Assembly: GCF_000154845.1 (NCBI RefSeq)
Contig: NZ_DS981460.1
Location: 45,586-109,585 of the forward strand
Direction of reading: 5' to 3'
From: Phocaeicola coprocola DSM 17136
GTDB lineage: Bacteria; Bacteroidota; Bacteroidia; Bacteroidales; Bacteroidaceae
Length of the DNA stretch: 64,000 nucleotides
Shown here: positions 16,182-25,374 of the stretch, piece by piece
How the letters are laid out: each line of letters begins with the position of its first letter
Numbering within the stretch: position 1 is the stretch's first letter
Position numbers and translations under genes: made by a program
Notes under the pieces: model-generated
The model's input: the letters and a program-made list of their open reading frames with translations, nothing else
Told to the model about the DNA's origin: nothing
Databases searched by the model: none

Positions 16182-18290
16182 ATGAAGAAACTTATTCTGT
16201 GTGTTATGATCTGTCTGTTTGGCGTGGGATTTTCTTTAGCCCAAACATTGACTTCACCCGACGGAAATCTGGTTATGGATTTTCATTTGTCGGCTGACAA
16301 AACTCCGGTTTATTCATTGAAGTATAAAGGAAAGGATGTAATAAAAGAAAGCAAGATGGGCTTTCAGATACGTCCATCGTTCGATTTCAGCAAAAATTTC
16401 CGTATTGTAGAAACAAAAGAGGATGCTTCCGATACGACTTGGAATCCTGTATGGGGGCAGAATAGTGTTATTCGTGATAATCATAAGGAATTGTTTGTTG
16501 CCTTGGAGCAAGAAGGTACGGGATGGTTGCTGAATATCCGCTTCCGTTTGTTCGATGATGGATTAGGATTCCGTTATGAGTTCCCGGTACAGAAGGAATT
16601 GCGCCATTTTACTATTAATGAAGAAGTAACAGAATTCCAGTTGGCCGGTGATCATAAGGCATTCTGGATTCCGGCTGACTATGATACTAATGAGTTTCAG
16701 ATAACGACTTCTAAACTGTCGGAGGTTCCGCAGTTGATAGACAAGGCACGTGATGAGGCTTTGGCCTGTAAATCGCCTTCACCTAATCTTGCTGTACAGA
16801 CACCCTTGATGCTGAAGTCGGATGACGGACTTTATATCAACATTCATGAGGCTGCCTTAGTTAATTATCCAGCTATGCACCTGAATTTGGATGCACAGAC
16901 TTTCCTGATGAGTTCACACCTTACTCCCGATAAAAACGGAACAAAGGGATACATTCAGACAGGTAGTACCAGTCCGTGGCGTACGATTATTGTAAGCGAT
17001 GACGCTCGAAATATTCTGGCTTCGAATTTGATTGTAAACCTGAATGAGCCTTGCAAGTTGGAAGATACTTCCTGGATTAAGCCAACCAAGTATGTTGGTG
17101 TTTGGTGGGAGTATTTTACAGGTGGAGGTTCTACATGGGCTTATACTGATACGCAAGATATCGTAATCGGCAAAACTGACTATACTAAGTTGAAACCGAA
17201 CGGACATCATGGTGCCAATACGGCTCATGTGAAAGAGTATATCGATTTTGCTGCGAAAAATGGTTTTGATGCAGTATTGGTAGAAGGATGGAACGAAGGC
17301 TGGGAAGACAATTACGCTTATGCCAAGGAATTTATATATAGTTTCACTAAAGCTTATCCGGATTTTGATGTGAAAGAGCTTCAGCGTTATGCTGCATCAA
17401 AAGGAGTAAAAATTATTATGCATCATGAAACAACCTCATCGGTTGCCGATTACGAACGTCAGATGCATGATGCATTCCGCTTTATGAAAGAAAATGGTTA
17501 TGATGCTGTAAAGACCGGTTACGTAGGTCCTATCATTCCGCGTAGCGAACATCATGACGGACAATGGATGGTGAACCATTATAATCGAGTAGCAGAAACA
17601 GCGGCACAATATCATATTATGGTTAATTCACACGAGGCTGTACGTCCTACTGGTATGTATCGTACATATCCTAACTGGATAGCTCAAGAATCAGCACGTG
17701 GAACGGAATTTGAGTCCTTCAATGGAATCCGTCCGGATCATCAGACTATCTTGCCATTTACCCGTTTGATGGGTGGTCCGATGGATTATACTCCGGGAAT
17801 CTTTGAAGGTGATCTTTCTGTTTATGGCTCAAACAAAGCAAAATTAGGTACTACATTGGTTAAACAGCTTGCACTTTACGTAACGATGTACAGTCCGCTT
17901 CAGATGGCAGCCGATTTATATCAGAATTATGAAAAATATCCAGATGCTTTTCAGTTTATTAAAGATGTAGCTGTGGACTGGGATAATACATATATTCTGG
18001 AAGCAGAACCGGGTGATTATATCACTATTGCCCGTAAGGCAAAAGGTAAGAACGAATGGTATATTGGTGGAATTACTGATGAAAACAGTCGTGAAGCCGT
18101 TATTGATTTGAGTTTCCTTCCGGCTGGAAAGAAATATCAGGCAACTATTTATGCCGATGGAAAAACAGCTGACTGGCGTACAAATCCAAAGGAATATGTG
18201 ATTTCTACAAAGAAAGTAACTAATAAGACAAAATTGAAACAACGTCTTGCTCCGAGTGGAGGTGTAGCTGTCAGCATTAAGGAATTGTAA
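16182..18290 (+). CDS. Glycoside hydrolase family 97 enzyme (SusB-like)
   Basis: A 702-residue protein with a signal peptide (about residues 1-20, ending SLAQ). An N-terminal beta-sandwich is followed by the GH97 (beta/alpha)8 barrel with VEGWNEGWE, MHHETTSSV, MVNSHEAVRPTG and IAQESARGTEF, and a C-terminal beta domain. Glutamates in HEAVRPTG and AQESARGTE match the inverting alpha-glucosidase type of SusB rather than the retaining galactosidase type, so an alpha-glucosidase in the periplasm is likely. No susCD genes are adjacent, so it is an isolated copy. Confidence 0.9.
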   Translation: MKKLILCVMICLFGVGFSLAQTLTSPDGNLVMDFHLSADKTPVYSLKYKGKDVIKESKMGFQIRPSFDFSKNFRIVETKEDASDTTWNPVWGQNSVIRDNHKELFVALEQEGTGWLLNIRFRLFDDGLGFRYEFPVQKELRHFTINEEVTEFQLAGDHKAFWIPADYDTNEFQITTSKLSEVPQLIDKARDEALACKSPSPNLAVQTPLMLKSDDGLYINIHEAALVNYPAMHLNLDAQTFLMSSHLTPDKNGTKGYIQTGSTSPWRTIIVSDDARNILASNLIVNLNEPCKLEDTSWIKPTKYVGVWWEYFTGGGSTWAYTDTQDIVIGKTDYTKLKPNGHHGANTAHVKEYIDFAAKNGFDAVLVEGWNEGWEDNYAYAKEFIYSFTKAYPDFDVKELQRYAASKGVKIIMHHETTSSVADYERQMHDAFRFMKENGYDAVKTGYVGPIIPRSEHHDGQWMVNHYNRVAETAAQYHIMVNSHEAVRPTGMYRTYPNWIAQESARGTEFESFNGIRPDHQTILPFTRLMGGPMDYTPGIFEGDLSVYGSNKAKLGTTLVKQLALYVTMYSPLQMAADLYQNYEKYPDAFQFIKDVAVDWDNTYILEAEPGDYITIARKAKGKNEWYIGGITDENSREAVIDLSFLPAGKKYQATIYADGKTADWRTNPKEYVISTKKVTNKTKLKQRLAPSGGVAVSIKEL

Positions 18291-18312
18291 TTTGTTATCA
18301 TAGTTTTTTGTA

Positions 18313-18355
18313 ATCCCCGATTTCTTTAAATAAAAAGATGTCGGGGATATTTTTT
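18313..18355 (+). terminator. Intrinsic terminator after the GH97 gene
   Basis: An 8-bp stem ATCCCCGA/TCGGGGAT (18313-18320 with 18341-18348) with a 20-base AT-rich loop is followed by a T-run to 18355. Confidence 0.8.
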
Positions 18356-18377
18356 GTCTTAATACCTGAATAATTCC

Positions 18378-19304
18378 TTAACTGTGCAGTAGCAAGCGGG
18401 ATACTGTTTCACGGTCTGTATTCAGTTGGGTAATCAGCTTTTCCAGACTATCAAATTTTTGTTCTTGACGGATAAATTCGATAAACTCTATCCGCATATG
18501 ATGATTATAAATATCGCCTGAAAAATTGAGTATATGAACTTCAATACTTAGGTTGGATCCATTGTCAACTGTTGGACGATGACCGATATTCAGCATGCCG
18601 GCATAACGTACTTCGTCAATATACGCATATACAGCATATACTCCTTCTTTGGGAATTAGTTTATCGGGGCAGGAGGGGAGAAGATTAGCTGTAGGAAAGC
18701 CTAACTTGCGTCCTACTTTATATCCGTCCACGACAGTTCCATCCAGGTAATAGTGATAGCCTAAATAATGATTTGCATGTTGTATATCACCGTCTTTTAA
18801 GACCTTGCGTATGACAGACGAACTGATAGACACTCCATCCTCTATCAATGCTTGTGCGCGAATTACTTCTATACCCAATTCCTTTCCATATTGGCAATAA
18901 TCATCGAAACCTTCGCAGCGGTTGTGCCCGAAGCGATGGTCATAACCAATAACCAAAACACGGACATTAAAACGTTCTCGGAGTAATTGCATGAACTCAC
19001 GTGCAGAAAGCAGTGACAGTTCTTTGGTAAATGGTAGCATGATGCAGTAATCTGCTTCCGTTTGCTGGATGAGAGCTGTCTTTTGTGGCAGACAAGTAAG
19101 CCATTGAGGACGGTAACTACTTTGCATAACCTGACGTGGATGTATCGGAAAGGTTATGAGAGCACTGTGGAAGTTTCTTTGCCGGGCTTCTTTGCAAACC
19201 TGTTTGATGAGGAAACGATGGCCGCGGTGTAGTCCGTCGAAACAACCTATAGTTGCTACGCAAGGTAAAAGTGTCTGCTTAATCTCGTCTGTTATGATTT
19301 TCAT
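18378..19304 (-). CDS. ribF: Bifunctional riboflavin kinase/FAD synthetase
   Basis: The 308-residue enzyme makes FMN and FAD from riboflavin. The N-terminal nucleotidyltransferase domain has GCFDGLHRGHRFLI (residues about 20-33) and IGYDHRFGHNR; the C-terminal flavokinase domain has GRKLGFPTANL and the GMLNIGHRPTVD segment. Normal length. The HAD hydrolase gene ends eight bases upstream, so the two are probably co-transcribed; that hydrolase could be a phosphatase for a riboflavin or nucleotide intermediate, but this is unproven. Confidence 0.95.
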   Translation of the reverse strand: MKIITDEIKQTLLPCVATIGCFDGLHRGHRFLIKQVCKEARQRNFHSALITFPIHPRQVMQSSYRPQWLTCLPQKTALIQQTEADYCIMLPFTKELSLLSAREFMQLLRERFNVRVLVIGYDHRFGHNRCEGFDDYCQYGKELGIEVIRAQALIEDGVSISSSVIRKVLKDGDIQHANHYLGYHYYLDGTVVDGYKVGRKLGFPTANLLPSCPDKLIPKEGVYAVYAYIDEVRYAGMLNIGHRPTVDNGSNLSIEVHILNFSGDIYNHHMRIEFIEFIRQEQKFDSLEKLITQLNTDRETVSRLLLHS

Positions 19305-19312
19305 GTAGGATT

Positions 19313-19927
19313 TTATTTAAATAAATCGCCAAGATCAGTTCCTGGTGTGTAGTGGGCTACCTGTATACCTGTTGAGGCAGCTGCCTGACAATTGACTTCC
19401 GCATCATCAATAAACAGAGTTTCTTCCGGCTGAAGCTCTGCTTCTTGTAAGGCAACTTGGAATATCGCGGGGGCAGGTTTCGACAGATGCATACGATATG
19501 AGAGGAAAATACGTTCAAAATATGTCTTATAGTCCTTCCCGTTATGGCAGAAAGCTTGTCTGGAACCATATTCCCAATGAAGTTCATTTGTATTGCTCAA
19601 TAAGAATAGCCGGTAGCTTTTGCTTAATTCAGCAAGCAGATGGAGCTTCTCTTCAGGAATTGTAAGCAGTTCCATATTCCACATCCGATCAATTTCCTCA
19701 TCGGTAAGCGGTTGGCTGATGTACTTACGTATGGCTGCACGAAATTCAGGGGTACTTATATTTCCACATTCGTAATCGCGGAAAAAGCCCAGTTCATTAG
19801 TCCCTGTCAGCAGATTGCGTACATTGACTGCTCCCGCCTGTTCGAAGGCGCTGATACACCCTTCTAGATTCAGGTCTATCAATACGCCTCCCCAGTCGAA
19901 GATGATATTTTTTATTTGCTTATTCAT
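19313..19927 (-). CDS. HAD-superfamily hydrolase
   Basis: A 204-residue HAD phosphatase. Motif I is FDWGGVLIDL (the first nucleophile Asp is present; the usual second Asp position is Gly-Gly, as in epoxide-hydrolase/YihX-like HADs). Motif II is LLSNTNELH, motif III includes SKPAPAIF and motif IV is LFIDDAEVNCQAA. A helical cap sits between motifs I and II. The YihX group dephosphorylates small sugar phosphates such as alpha-glucose-1-phosphate. It lies between the P-type ATPase and ribF with gaps of 27 and 8 bases. Confidence 0.87.
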   Translation of the reverse strand: MNKQIKNIIFDWGGVLIDLNLEGCISAFEQAGAVNVRNLLTGTNELGFFRDYECGNISTPEFRAAIRKYISQPLTDEEIDRMWNMELLTIPEEKLHLLAELSKSYRLFLLSNTNELHWEYGSRQAFCHNGKDYKTYFERIFLSYRMHLSKPAPAIFQVALQEAELQPEETLFIDDAEVNCQAAASTGIQVAHYTPGTDLGDLFK

Positions 19928-19954
19928 TTTATAACCAATGTTTGTGACATCGAT

Positions 19955-22582
19955 TTATTTGTTTCCCAGGCGTTTGATACCTCTCCATATTTCCCCTATC
20001 CATAAAACAAATGATGTACCTCCGATGATATACAGCCATTCGTTTAAAGGAAGAGGCTCAGTACGGAATACTTTGCCGCCAAAGCTGACGATGAGTATCT
20101 GTCCTACAAGAATAATGATAGCGACACTTAGCATTCCTAAAGCATGGCTGGCATCCTTGAAGATTGAATGGCTAGTGCCGAATACACTTGCATTGAACAG
20201 GTTCCAGAACTGCAACATCACAAAGATGGTGAAAAAGACTGTCAGATGATGTGTGTCCATTCCACCTGGGAGATTTTTGAAGTAGACCAGTAATCCCATC
20301 AGAATAGCAAGGAAGCCTAAGCCTACACCAAAGATATTATTACGCATAGCAGGGGTGATGATGAAATCTGTGCGACGGCGAGGCTTTTCGTTCATTACAT
20401 CCATACTTGGTGAGATGGAAGCAAGAGCCATAGCTGCGAATGTATCCATAATCAGGTTTACCCAAAGCATTTGCGTTACGGTAAGTGGCAAGGCTGTTCC
20501 GAAGAATGCACCCAGCAATACACTTAACAATGCAACAACATTGATTGTAAGCTGGAATACGATAAAGCGCTGGATATTTTTATACAGTGAACGTCCCCAC
20601 ATTACAGCAGTTGCAATGCTGTGGAATGAATCATCCAGCAATGTGATGTCACTGGCTTCTTTTGCTACAGATGTTCCTGTACCCATTGACAATCCTACTT
20701 GTGCGTGATTTAATGCAGGAGCATCGTTGGTTCCATCTCCTGTTACTGCTACGACAGCTCCTTTTTGTTGTAACAACTGTACTAAACGCTGCTTATCCAT
20801 AGGACGTGCGCGACTCATTACTTTCAGATCGAGTACGCGTTCAAGGGCTTCTTCATCGCTTAATGCAGCAAATTCAACTCCGGTAATACGGTTACGCTCT
20901 GTATCTTCAGGTTGCCAAAGACCAATTTGGCGTGCAATTTCTGTAGCTGTTCCCGGAGTATCTCCTGTTACAATCTTTACTCCAATACCAGCGGACTGGC
21001 ATTTTTTTACAGCATCGGGTACGTCTGGGCGAATCGGGTCGCTGATTGCAAAGATTCCCAAGAAAGTCATACCGCCTTCGCCGACTAGTTCTGCACAGTC
21101 GTCAGAAGCGTTTTCCGGAATAACTTTATATGCTATACCAAGTGTACGCATAGCTTTATTCTGGTAAGCCAGCAACTGTTCGTTATACTTATCAATCTGA
21201 GCTTTATCCAGGTTACATTTGCCCATTACAATCTCTGGGGCGCCTTTGATGTAGAGTATCCGTTTTTTCTGAATCGGCGAATCTACTAATGTAGCCATGT
21301 ATTTGCGTTCCGTAGAAAAGGTCAATTGGTTAATGACTTTAGCCTCTTCACGTAGTTTCATGTAGTTCTGTCCTTTACCATTTAACCAGAGTAAGAGAGC
21401 TATTTCGGTAGGGTTTCCTACGCCCGAAGGTTTTTCTCCTTCCACCTTTTCTTCAAGGAATGCAGTAGAGTTGGCAGCTATTCCTTCCGCTATCAGTTCA
21501 GGCTGGCTTTCATCAACTTGTGCCTCGTATACTTGCATCAGATTTTGTGTAAGAGTTCCTGTCTTATCTGTGCAGATAACAGTGATAGCACCCATTGTTT
21601 CACAAGCATGCATTTTTCGTACTAAGTTGTTCGTTTTCAGCATACGTCGCATGTTGAGGGCAAGGCTGAGCGTCACACTCATCGGCAATCCTTCTGGGAC
21701 AGCTACAACAATCAAAGTGACAGCCATCATGAAATATTTCAGGACAATACGTGCTATTTCTAGCCATTGATGCCAGTCAGTAACTTCTGTTACCGTGAGA
21801 TACTGGTATAAATCTTTGCTGGTGAATATGATAAAGGTCAGTGCTGCGATTGTAAACCCTGCTTTACCTATAAGGTTTGCTAATTTGGTAAGCTGAATAT
21901 TCAGTGGTGTTTGTTCCTGACTTTGTTCTGTAGACTGACGGGCTACTTTACCGATTTCTGTAGCATCTCCAACACGTTCTACGCGCATGATACCATGTCC
22001 GTCTGTAATGGTCGTACCACGCATTACAGAATTCGAGGGGTATGTTGCTTCTTCGTCAAAGTGGGCTTCATCGGTGGTTTTATTTACCATTAACTCTCCG
22101 GTCAGTGTAGATTCGTTGACTTGCAAAGAAACAGCTTCCACCAGCATTCCATCGGCAGGAACTTCTTCTCCGGTATTTAGGATGACGATATCTCCTACAA
22201 CAATATCTTTACGCGGTATTTCCTTTATCTTTCCATTACGAATTACTGTTACGGGAGTTTCTTCGCCCACGGCATTCAGCAAATCAAATTTTTTATTGGC
22301 ATCGTATTCAAAATAGAATCCAATTCCAGTTGCCAGAAAAATAGCAAAAAATATACCAATTGTTTCAGCATATTCATTCTCAATAATTGAAATGATAAGT
22401 GAAAAAACTGCTGCAACTAATAATACTCGGATAACAGGATCCTGAAATTTCTCCAAATAAAGTTTCCATATGGAAGGACGTTTGGGAGGAGTTAATAGGT
22501 TTACTCCATTTTTTTCACGGCTCGCAATGACTTCCTGGTCGGTAAGTCCGGTCAAATGAGATTCATTTGTGTTTTGTGACAT
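19955..22582 (-). CDS. Calcium-type P-type ATPase (PMCA/SERCA-like)
   Basis: An 875-residue P2-type cation pump with an N-terminal cytoplasmic domain, an actuator domain with the TGEL segment (LTGELMVN), VPEGLPMSVTLSLA in helix M4, the phosphorylation motif CTDKTGTLTQN, the hinge TGDGTNDAPAL, and ten membrane helices in total. WVNLIMDTFAAMALAS in M6 has the Asn and Asp that bind calcium. It probably exports calcium from the cytoplasm. It heads a leftward run with the HAD hydrolase and ribF. Confidence 0.93.
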   Translation of the reverse strand: MSQNTNESHLTGLTDQEVIASREKNGVNLLTPPKRPSIWKLYLEKFQDPVIRVLLVAAVFSLIISIIENEYAETIGIFFAIFLATGIGFYFEYDANKKFDLLNAVGEETPVTVIRNGKIKEIPRKDIVVGDIVILNTGEEVPADGMLVEAVSLQVNESTLTGELMVNKTTDEAHFDEEATYPSNSVMRGTTITDGHGIMRVERVGDATEIGKVARQSTEQSQEQTPLNIQLTKLANLIGKAGFTIAALTFIIFTSKDLYQYLTVTEVTDWHQWLEIARIVLKYFMMAVTLIVVAVPEGLPMSVTLSLALNMRRMLKTNNLVRKMHACETMGAITVICTDKTGTLTQNLMQVYEAQVDESQPELIAEGIAANSTAFLEEKVEGEKPSGVGNPTEIALLLWLNGKGQNYMKLREEAKVINQLTFSTERKYMATLVDSPIQKKRILYIKGAPEIVMGKCNLDKAQIDKYNEQLLAYQNKAMRTLGIAYKVIPENASDDCAELVGEGGMTFLGIFAISDPIRPDVPDAVKKCQSAGIGVKIVTGDTPGTATEIARQIGLWQPEDTERNRITGVEFAALSDEEALERVLDLKVMSRARPMDKQRLVQLLQQKGAVVAVTGDGTNDAPALNHAQVGLSMGTGTSVAKEASDITLLDDSFHSIATAVMWGRSLYKNIQRFIVFQLTINVVALLSVLLGAFFGTALPLTVTQMLWVNLIMDTFAAMALASISPSMDVMNEKPRRRTDFIITPAMRNNIFGVGLGFLAILMGLLVYFKNLPGGMDTHHLTVFFTIFVMLQFWNLFNASVFGTSHSIFKDASHALGMLSVAIIILVGQILIVSFGGKVFRTEPLPLNEWLYIIGGTSFVLWIGEIWRGIKRLGNK

Positions 22583-22680
22583 AATGCCTAGTTATTAATT
22601 GATTAAGTAGCACAAAAATACAATATATATTGATATGCCTATATATATTTGTTTTTTTTATAAAAAAATCCTCTTAAATG

Positions 22681-22711
22681 TTGCAAGTTTCAAGCTAATC
22701 TATTACTTTTG
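22681..22711 (+). promoter_or_regulatory. Promoter of tRNA-Met
   Basis: TTG (22681-22683) and the exact -7 box TACTTTTG (22704-22711) are separated by 20 bases, followed by the tRNA 30 bases later. Confidence 0.65.
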
Positions 22712-22741
22712 CACTCGGATTTAAGGGATTACCTTAATATC

Positions 22742-22815
22742 GGACTTGTAGCTCAGTTGGTTAGAGCAACAGACTCATAATCTGGAGGTCCCAGGTTCAA
22801 GCCCTGGCTGGTCCA
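22742..22815 (+). tRNA. tRNA-Met (CAT), elongator-type
   Basis: A full cloverleaf of 74 bases with anticodon CAT in the loop CTCATAA, a D-arm GCTC/GAGC, a T-arm CCAGG-TTCAAGC-CCTGG and no encoded CCA. The initiator GGG/CCC anticodon-stem triple is absent. A tRNA-Ile with a modified CAT anticodon cannot be excluded from sequence alone. Two pairs look imperfect: T-T at acceptor position 6-67 and A-G at the top of the anticodon stem. Confidence 0.92.
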
Positions 22816-22828
22816 CAAATAATATCAG

Positions 22829-22858
22829 GCAGTTACGAATTTCGTAACTGCTTTTTTT
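22829..22858 (+). terminator. Intrinsic terminator after tRNA-Met
   Basis: An almost perfect palindrome (GCAGTTACGA/TCGTAACTGC, 22829-22851) is followed by seven T residues. Confidence 0.9.
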
Positions 22859-22904
22859 ATGTCCTTGCGTAAGCAGAGAGGCAACATCAAGTGAGGAATT
22901 AACG

Positions 22905-22949
22905 TAAAAAAGAACCGCCTGTATGCGCAAACTCTGCGGATACAGGCGG
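22905..22949 (-). terminator. Leftward terminator of the SusCD-type locus
   Basis: CCGCCTGTAT (22915-22924) pairs exactly with 22940-22949 and an inner CGC/GCG pair extends it. On the minus strand the stem is followed by TTCTTTTTT (22914-22906), so it terminates transcripts from the gene ending at 23062. The remaining bases to 23061 hold no gene. Confidence 0.75.
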
Positions 22950-23061
22950 ATTTTACACAAACTTGCAAATATATTTAGCAAATCTGTTAAAAAAGCAGGC
23001 ATTTTTCTTCATTCCTTTACTCCTTTATCCTTAAGTAAAGGATATGAAGAATTGTAATTTT

Positions 23062-24225
23062 TTATTTTATAGCTATTGGAGTTTCCAAATCAATAATATT
23101 TAATGCACTTCCTCCTCCGTTTGCCAGACCATCCATACCATTAGGTGATGCATCTTTTACATAACATGTTCCTCCTGATTCAAACTGATCAGTTCCATTG
23201 AGCTTATAGTAAGCTGCCAGACCGTCTGAATTCGGATCAACGTTCAGCATGTTTTGTTTAATTTGGTTTTCTGTGCGTGCAACATTCCAAAGTCTTACTT
23301 CACTCATGTAACCATAGAATGGACGTTCTCCCCACATAAACCCGGCAACCTTACCGATGAAGAATCCTCCTGATCCTTCTGAAGCTAAGTCGAAACTTGG
23401 GGTATCCCATGTAGATTCAGCAGCTTTACTACCATTGATGTAAAGAACTGTTTTACCAGAAGGCTGATCATAAGTGAATGCTACGTGGTACCATTTACCT
23501 GTTTCAAATGCTTGAGTAGAATGATACTGTTTGGTTCCTGCAATCTGAATCCAATCATTATGACCATCTGGTAAAGCTGTGTCACCAATACGAAGAATCA
23601 AAATTCCTTCATTACCCATAATGGTATTATTGCTCAGCAGTTGATTAATATAGATAAGTGCTTCATAAGTTACAGACTTATATATTGTTCCACTAGCCAA
23701 AGGAATCTTAATGTGATTACTTTGGAACTGAGCAGCTTTCTTAATCTGTACGGGCTTGGTTATGACAAAGTAAAGAATGTCAGTTCCCGCAATAGCAGGG
23801 ATGGATGAAGATTGAATACATACAGGGAGCAGATAAGATTTACCTTCTTCTATATTTCCTAGATTTGAAAATTCTATAGGTACTTTTTCTGAGTAAATTG
23901 TTCCACTAGGTATGCTTGTTGTATTACTTCCTAATTTCACATTAGACGCATTAAGCATTTCATAGTTAGTCCCGTATTTCTTATTATATTCGTTTACTAC
24001 ATTCTGTCCTGCAATGCTATAGCATACTTCAACAGGAGAGGAGCATGCAGAAGAAACTCTGGATTGTAATTCATAAATGATAGGTTTATCATCTAGAACT
24101 TCAATGGTATGTTCTTTGCTTTCGAAGTAAACTTTTGCTTCCAGCAGGTCGCTTTCACTGTCATTGCAACTGTTCAGCAATACAGCTATGGTGCAAAACG
24201 CCAAATATTTTAATAGTTGTTTCAT
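23062..24225 (-). CDS. DUF1735 and LamG domain surface lipoprotein
   Basis: A 387-residue lipoprotein with a signal peptide and lipobox Cys20 (LLNSCND). Residues about 30-140 look like the DUF1735 domain common in Bacteroides SusCD loci (YSIAGQNVVNEYNKKYGTNY, then IPIEFSN-like strands). Residues about 165-385 form a LamG/concanavalin-type fold (WYHVAFTYDQPSGKTVLYIN, GYMSEVRLWNVARTENQIKQ). It probably binds glycan at the cell surface, in the place of SusE/SusF. It is the last gene of the locus, 24 bases after the GH18 gene. Confidence 0.86.
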   Translation of the reverse strand: MKQLLKYLAFCTIAVLLNSCNDSESDLLEAKVYFESKEHTIEVLDDKPIIYELQSRVSSACSSPVEVCYSIAGQNVVNEYNKKYGTNYEMLNASNVKLGSNTTSIPSGTIYSEKVPIEFSNLGNIEEGKSYLLPVCIQSSSIPAIAGTDILYFVITKPVQIKKAAQFQSNHIKIPLASGTIYKSVTYEALIYINQLLSNNTIMGNEGILILRIGDTALPDGHNDWIQIAGTKQYHSTQAFETGKWYHVAFTYDQPSGKTVLYINGSKAAESTWDTPSFDLASEGSGGFFIGKVAGFMWGERPFYGYMSEVRLWNVARTENQIKQNMLNVDPNSDGLAAYYKLNGTDQFESGGTCYVKDASPNGMDGLANGGGSALNIIDLETPIAIK

Positions 24226-24249
24226 ATCTTTAGAATTTCATGATTCGTA

Positions 24250-25347
24250 TTATTTTTTCCCTTGATTGGCTTTCCATTCGTTGAATACCTGTTGATTGAT
24301 TTGAATTGCCTGACGCATCCATTTATAATCGGGGGTATTGTCATAGTCATTGTCAAAACGATAGGCACCAACTCCTCCTTTATATCCTTCTGCTGGCATC
24401 CAGGCAGCTTGTTGTAATAGACGTCCTCCTGAAGTTGCATAAGATTCAAAGTTTTCTGTGATAATTAGTTTTTCTGGGATGTTCCCTGGAGAATACTGAT
24501 GAGGCGAAGAGCTTCCGTAAGATTGTGTTATCCAATAGTCTACATACTCTTCCATTTCAGGAGAAAAATATTTGATATCTCCGTCGATACATAATAACTT
24601 GTGTCCTTTGCCTTCTAGGTCACTTTTCGGACCGATATATTTACCCATTTCTTTAACCAAAAACTCAATAGTTGTTTGGTTGAGTGTTCCGTCTGAATCG
24701 TTAAAACCGTTTCTCGGCTCCCAGTCAATATCAAAGCCGTCCCATTCACTGACAAAAAGTGAATCACAAAGTGCTTTAGCGTATTTGGCCAAGGCTTGAT
24801 TCAATTCTTCCGTATTGTCGAAATTGTGCGATTTGAATCCCCAGAAATCCCAGCGTGCGTATTTTTTTGCTGCTGCAAGTTCTGAATCAGACCATCCTTC
24901 TTCGGCTGCTTGTTTTTCAATCTCATCGTAGATATATTCAGGAGTTCTGCCTTTTCCCAGGTGAGAAAGTAAGCTAACTTCCAGCAGTTTGATTCCTTTT
25001 ACTTTCTGTGCAAATTCTTTGTCTGCCTTCTGTGCTTCAGTGATTTCATATCTTCCCGGAGCACCACTCCACATGGAGATGATATCCATACTGTCGGGTA
25101 CTGAAGATAAGTAACCTTTTCTCATTACACCTGAAGGAGCCCAGTTTGAGAACCAGCCGAAAGCAACCGGACGTCCGTAGTTCTTAGCTGTTTCCTTATA
25201 GGCACGTAAGTTAGCGTAATATTCACTGTCTCCTAAAGTGTTATATCCACCGATGTGTTCTACTTCTATGTTTTCTACATCGGTACAAGAGGTTATCATT
25301 GCTCCCAATAAAGGTATGATGTATAATAATTTTTTTAGTGTTTTCAT
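24250..25347 (-). CDS. GH18 family lipoprotein (endo-beta-N-acetylglucosaminidase-like)
   Basis: A 365-residue lipoprotein (lipobox Cys21, MITSCTD). The catalytic GH18 signature DxxDxDxE is intact as DGFDIDWE (residues 203-210, Glu210 as the acid). Strands such as PVAFGWFSNWA and YVDYWITQSYG fit the GH18 barrel. Bacteroides enzymes of this type, for example BT3987 and EndoF relatives, cut the chitobiose core of N-glycans. Some SusCD-linked GH18 proteins are non-catalytic binding proteins, but here the motif is complete. It sits between the SusD-like and DUF1735 genes. Confidence 0.87.
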   Translation of the reverse strand: MKTLKKLLYIIPLLGAMITSCTDVENIEVEHIGGYNTLGDSEYYANLRAYKETAKNYGRPVAFGWFSNWAPSGVMRKGYLSSVPDSMDIISMWSGAPGRYEITEAQKADKEFAQKVKGIKLLEVSLLSHLGKGRTPEYIYDEIEKQAAEEGWSDSELAAAKKYARWDFWGFKSHNFDNTEELNQALAKYAKALCDSLFVSEWDGFDIDWEPRNGFNDSDGTLNQTTIEFLVKEMGKYIGPKSDLEGKGHKLLCIDGDIKYFSPEMEEYVDYWITQSYGSSSPHQYSPGNIPEKLIITENFESYATSGGRLLQQAAWMPAEGYKGGVGAYRFDNDYDNTPDYKWMRQAIQINQQVFNEWKANQGKK

Positions 25348-25374
25348 GTCTTTACTGTATTAATTATTCGGTTA

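Noticed and set aside
22775-23002. Minus-strand ORF over tRNA-Met
   Set aside because: Its first-read end (DQPGLEPGTSRL) is the antisense of a tRNA; it also crosses two terminators.
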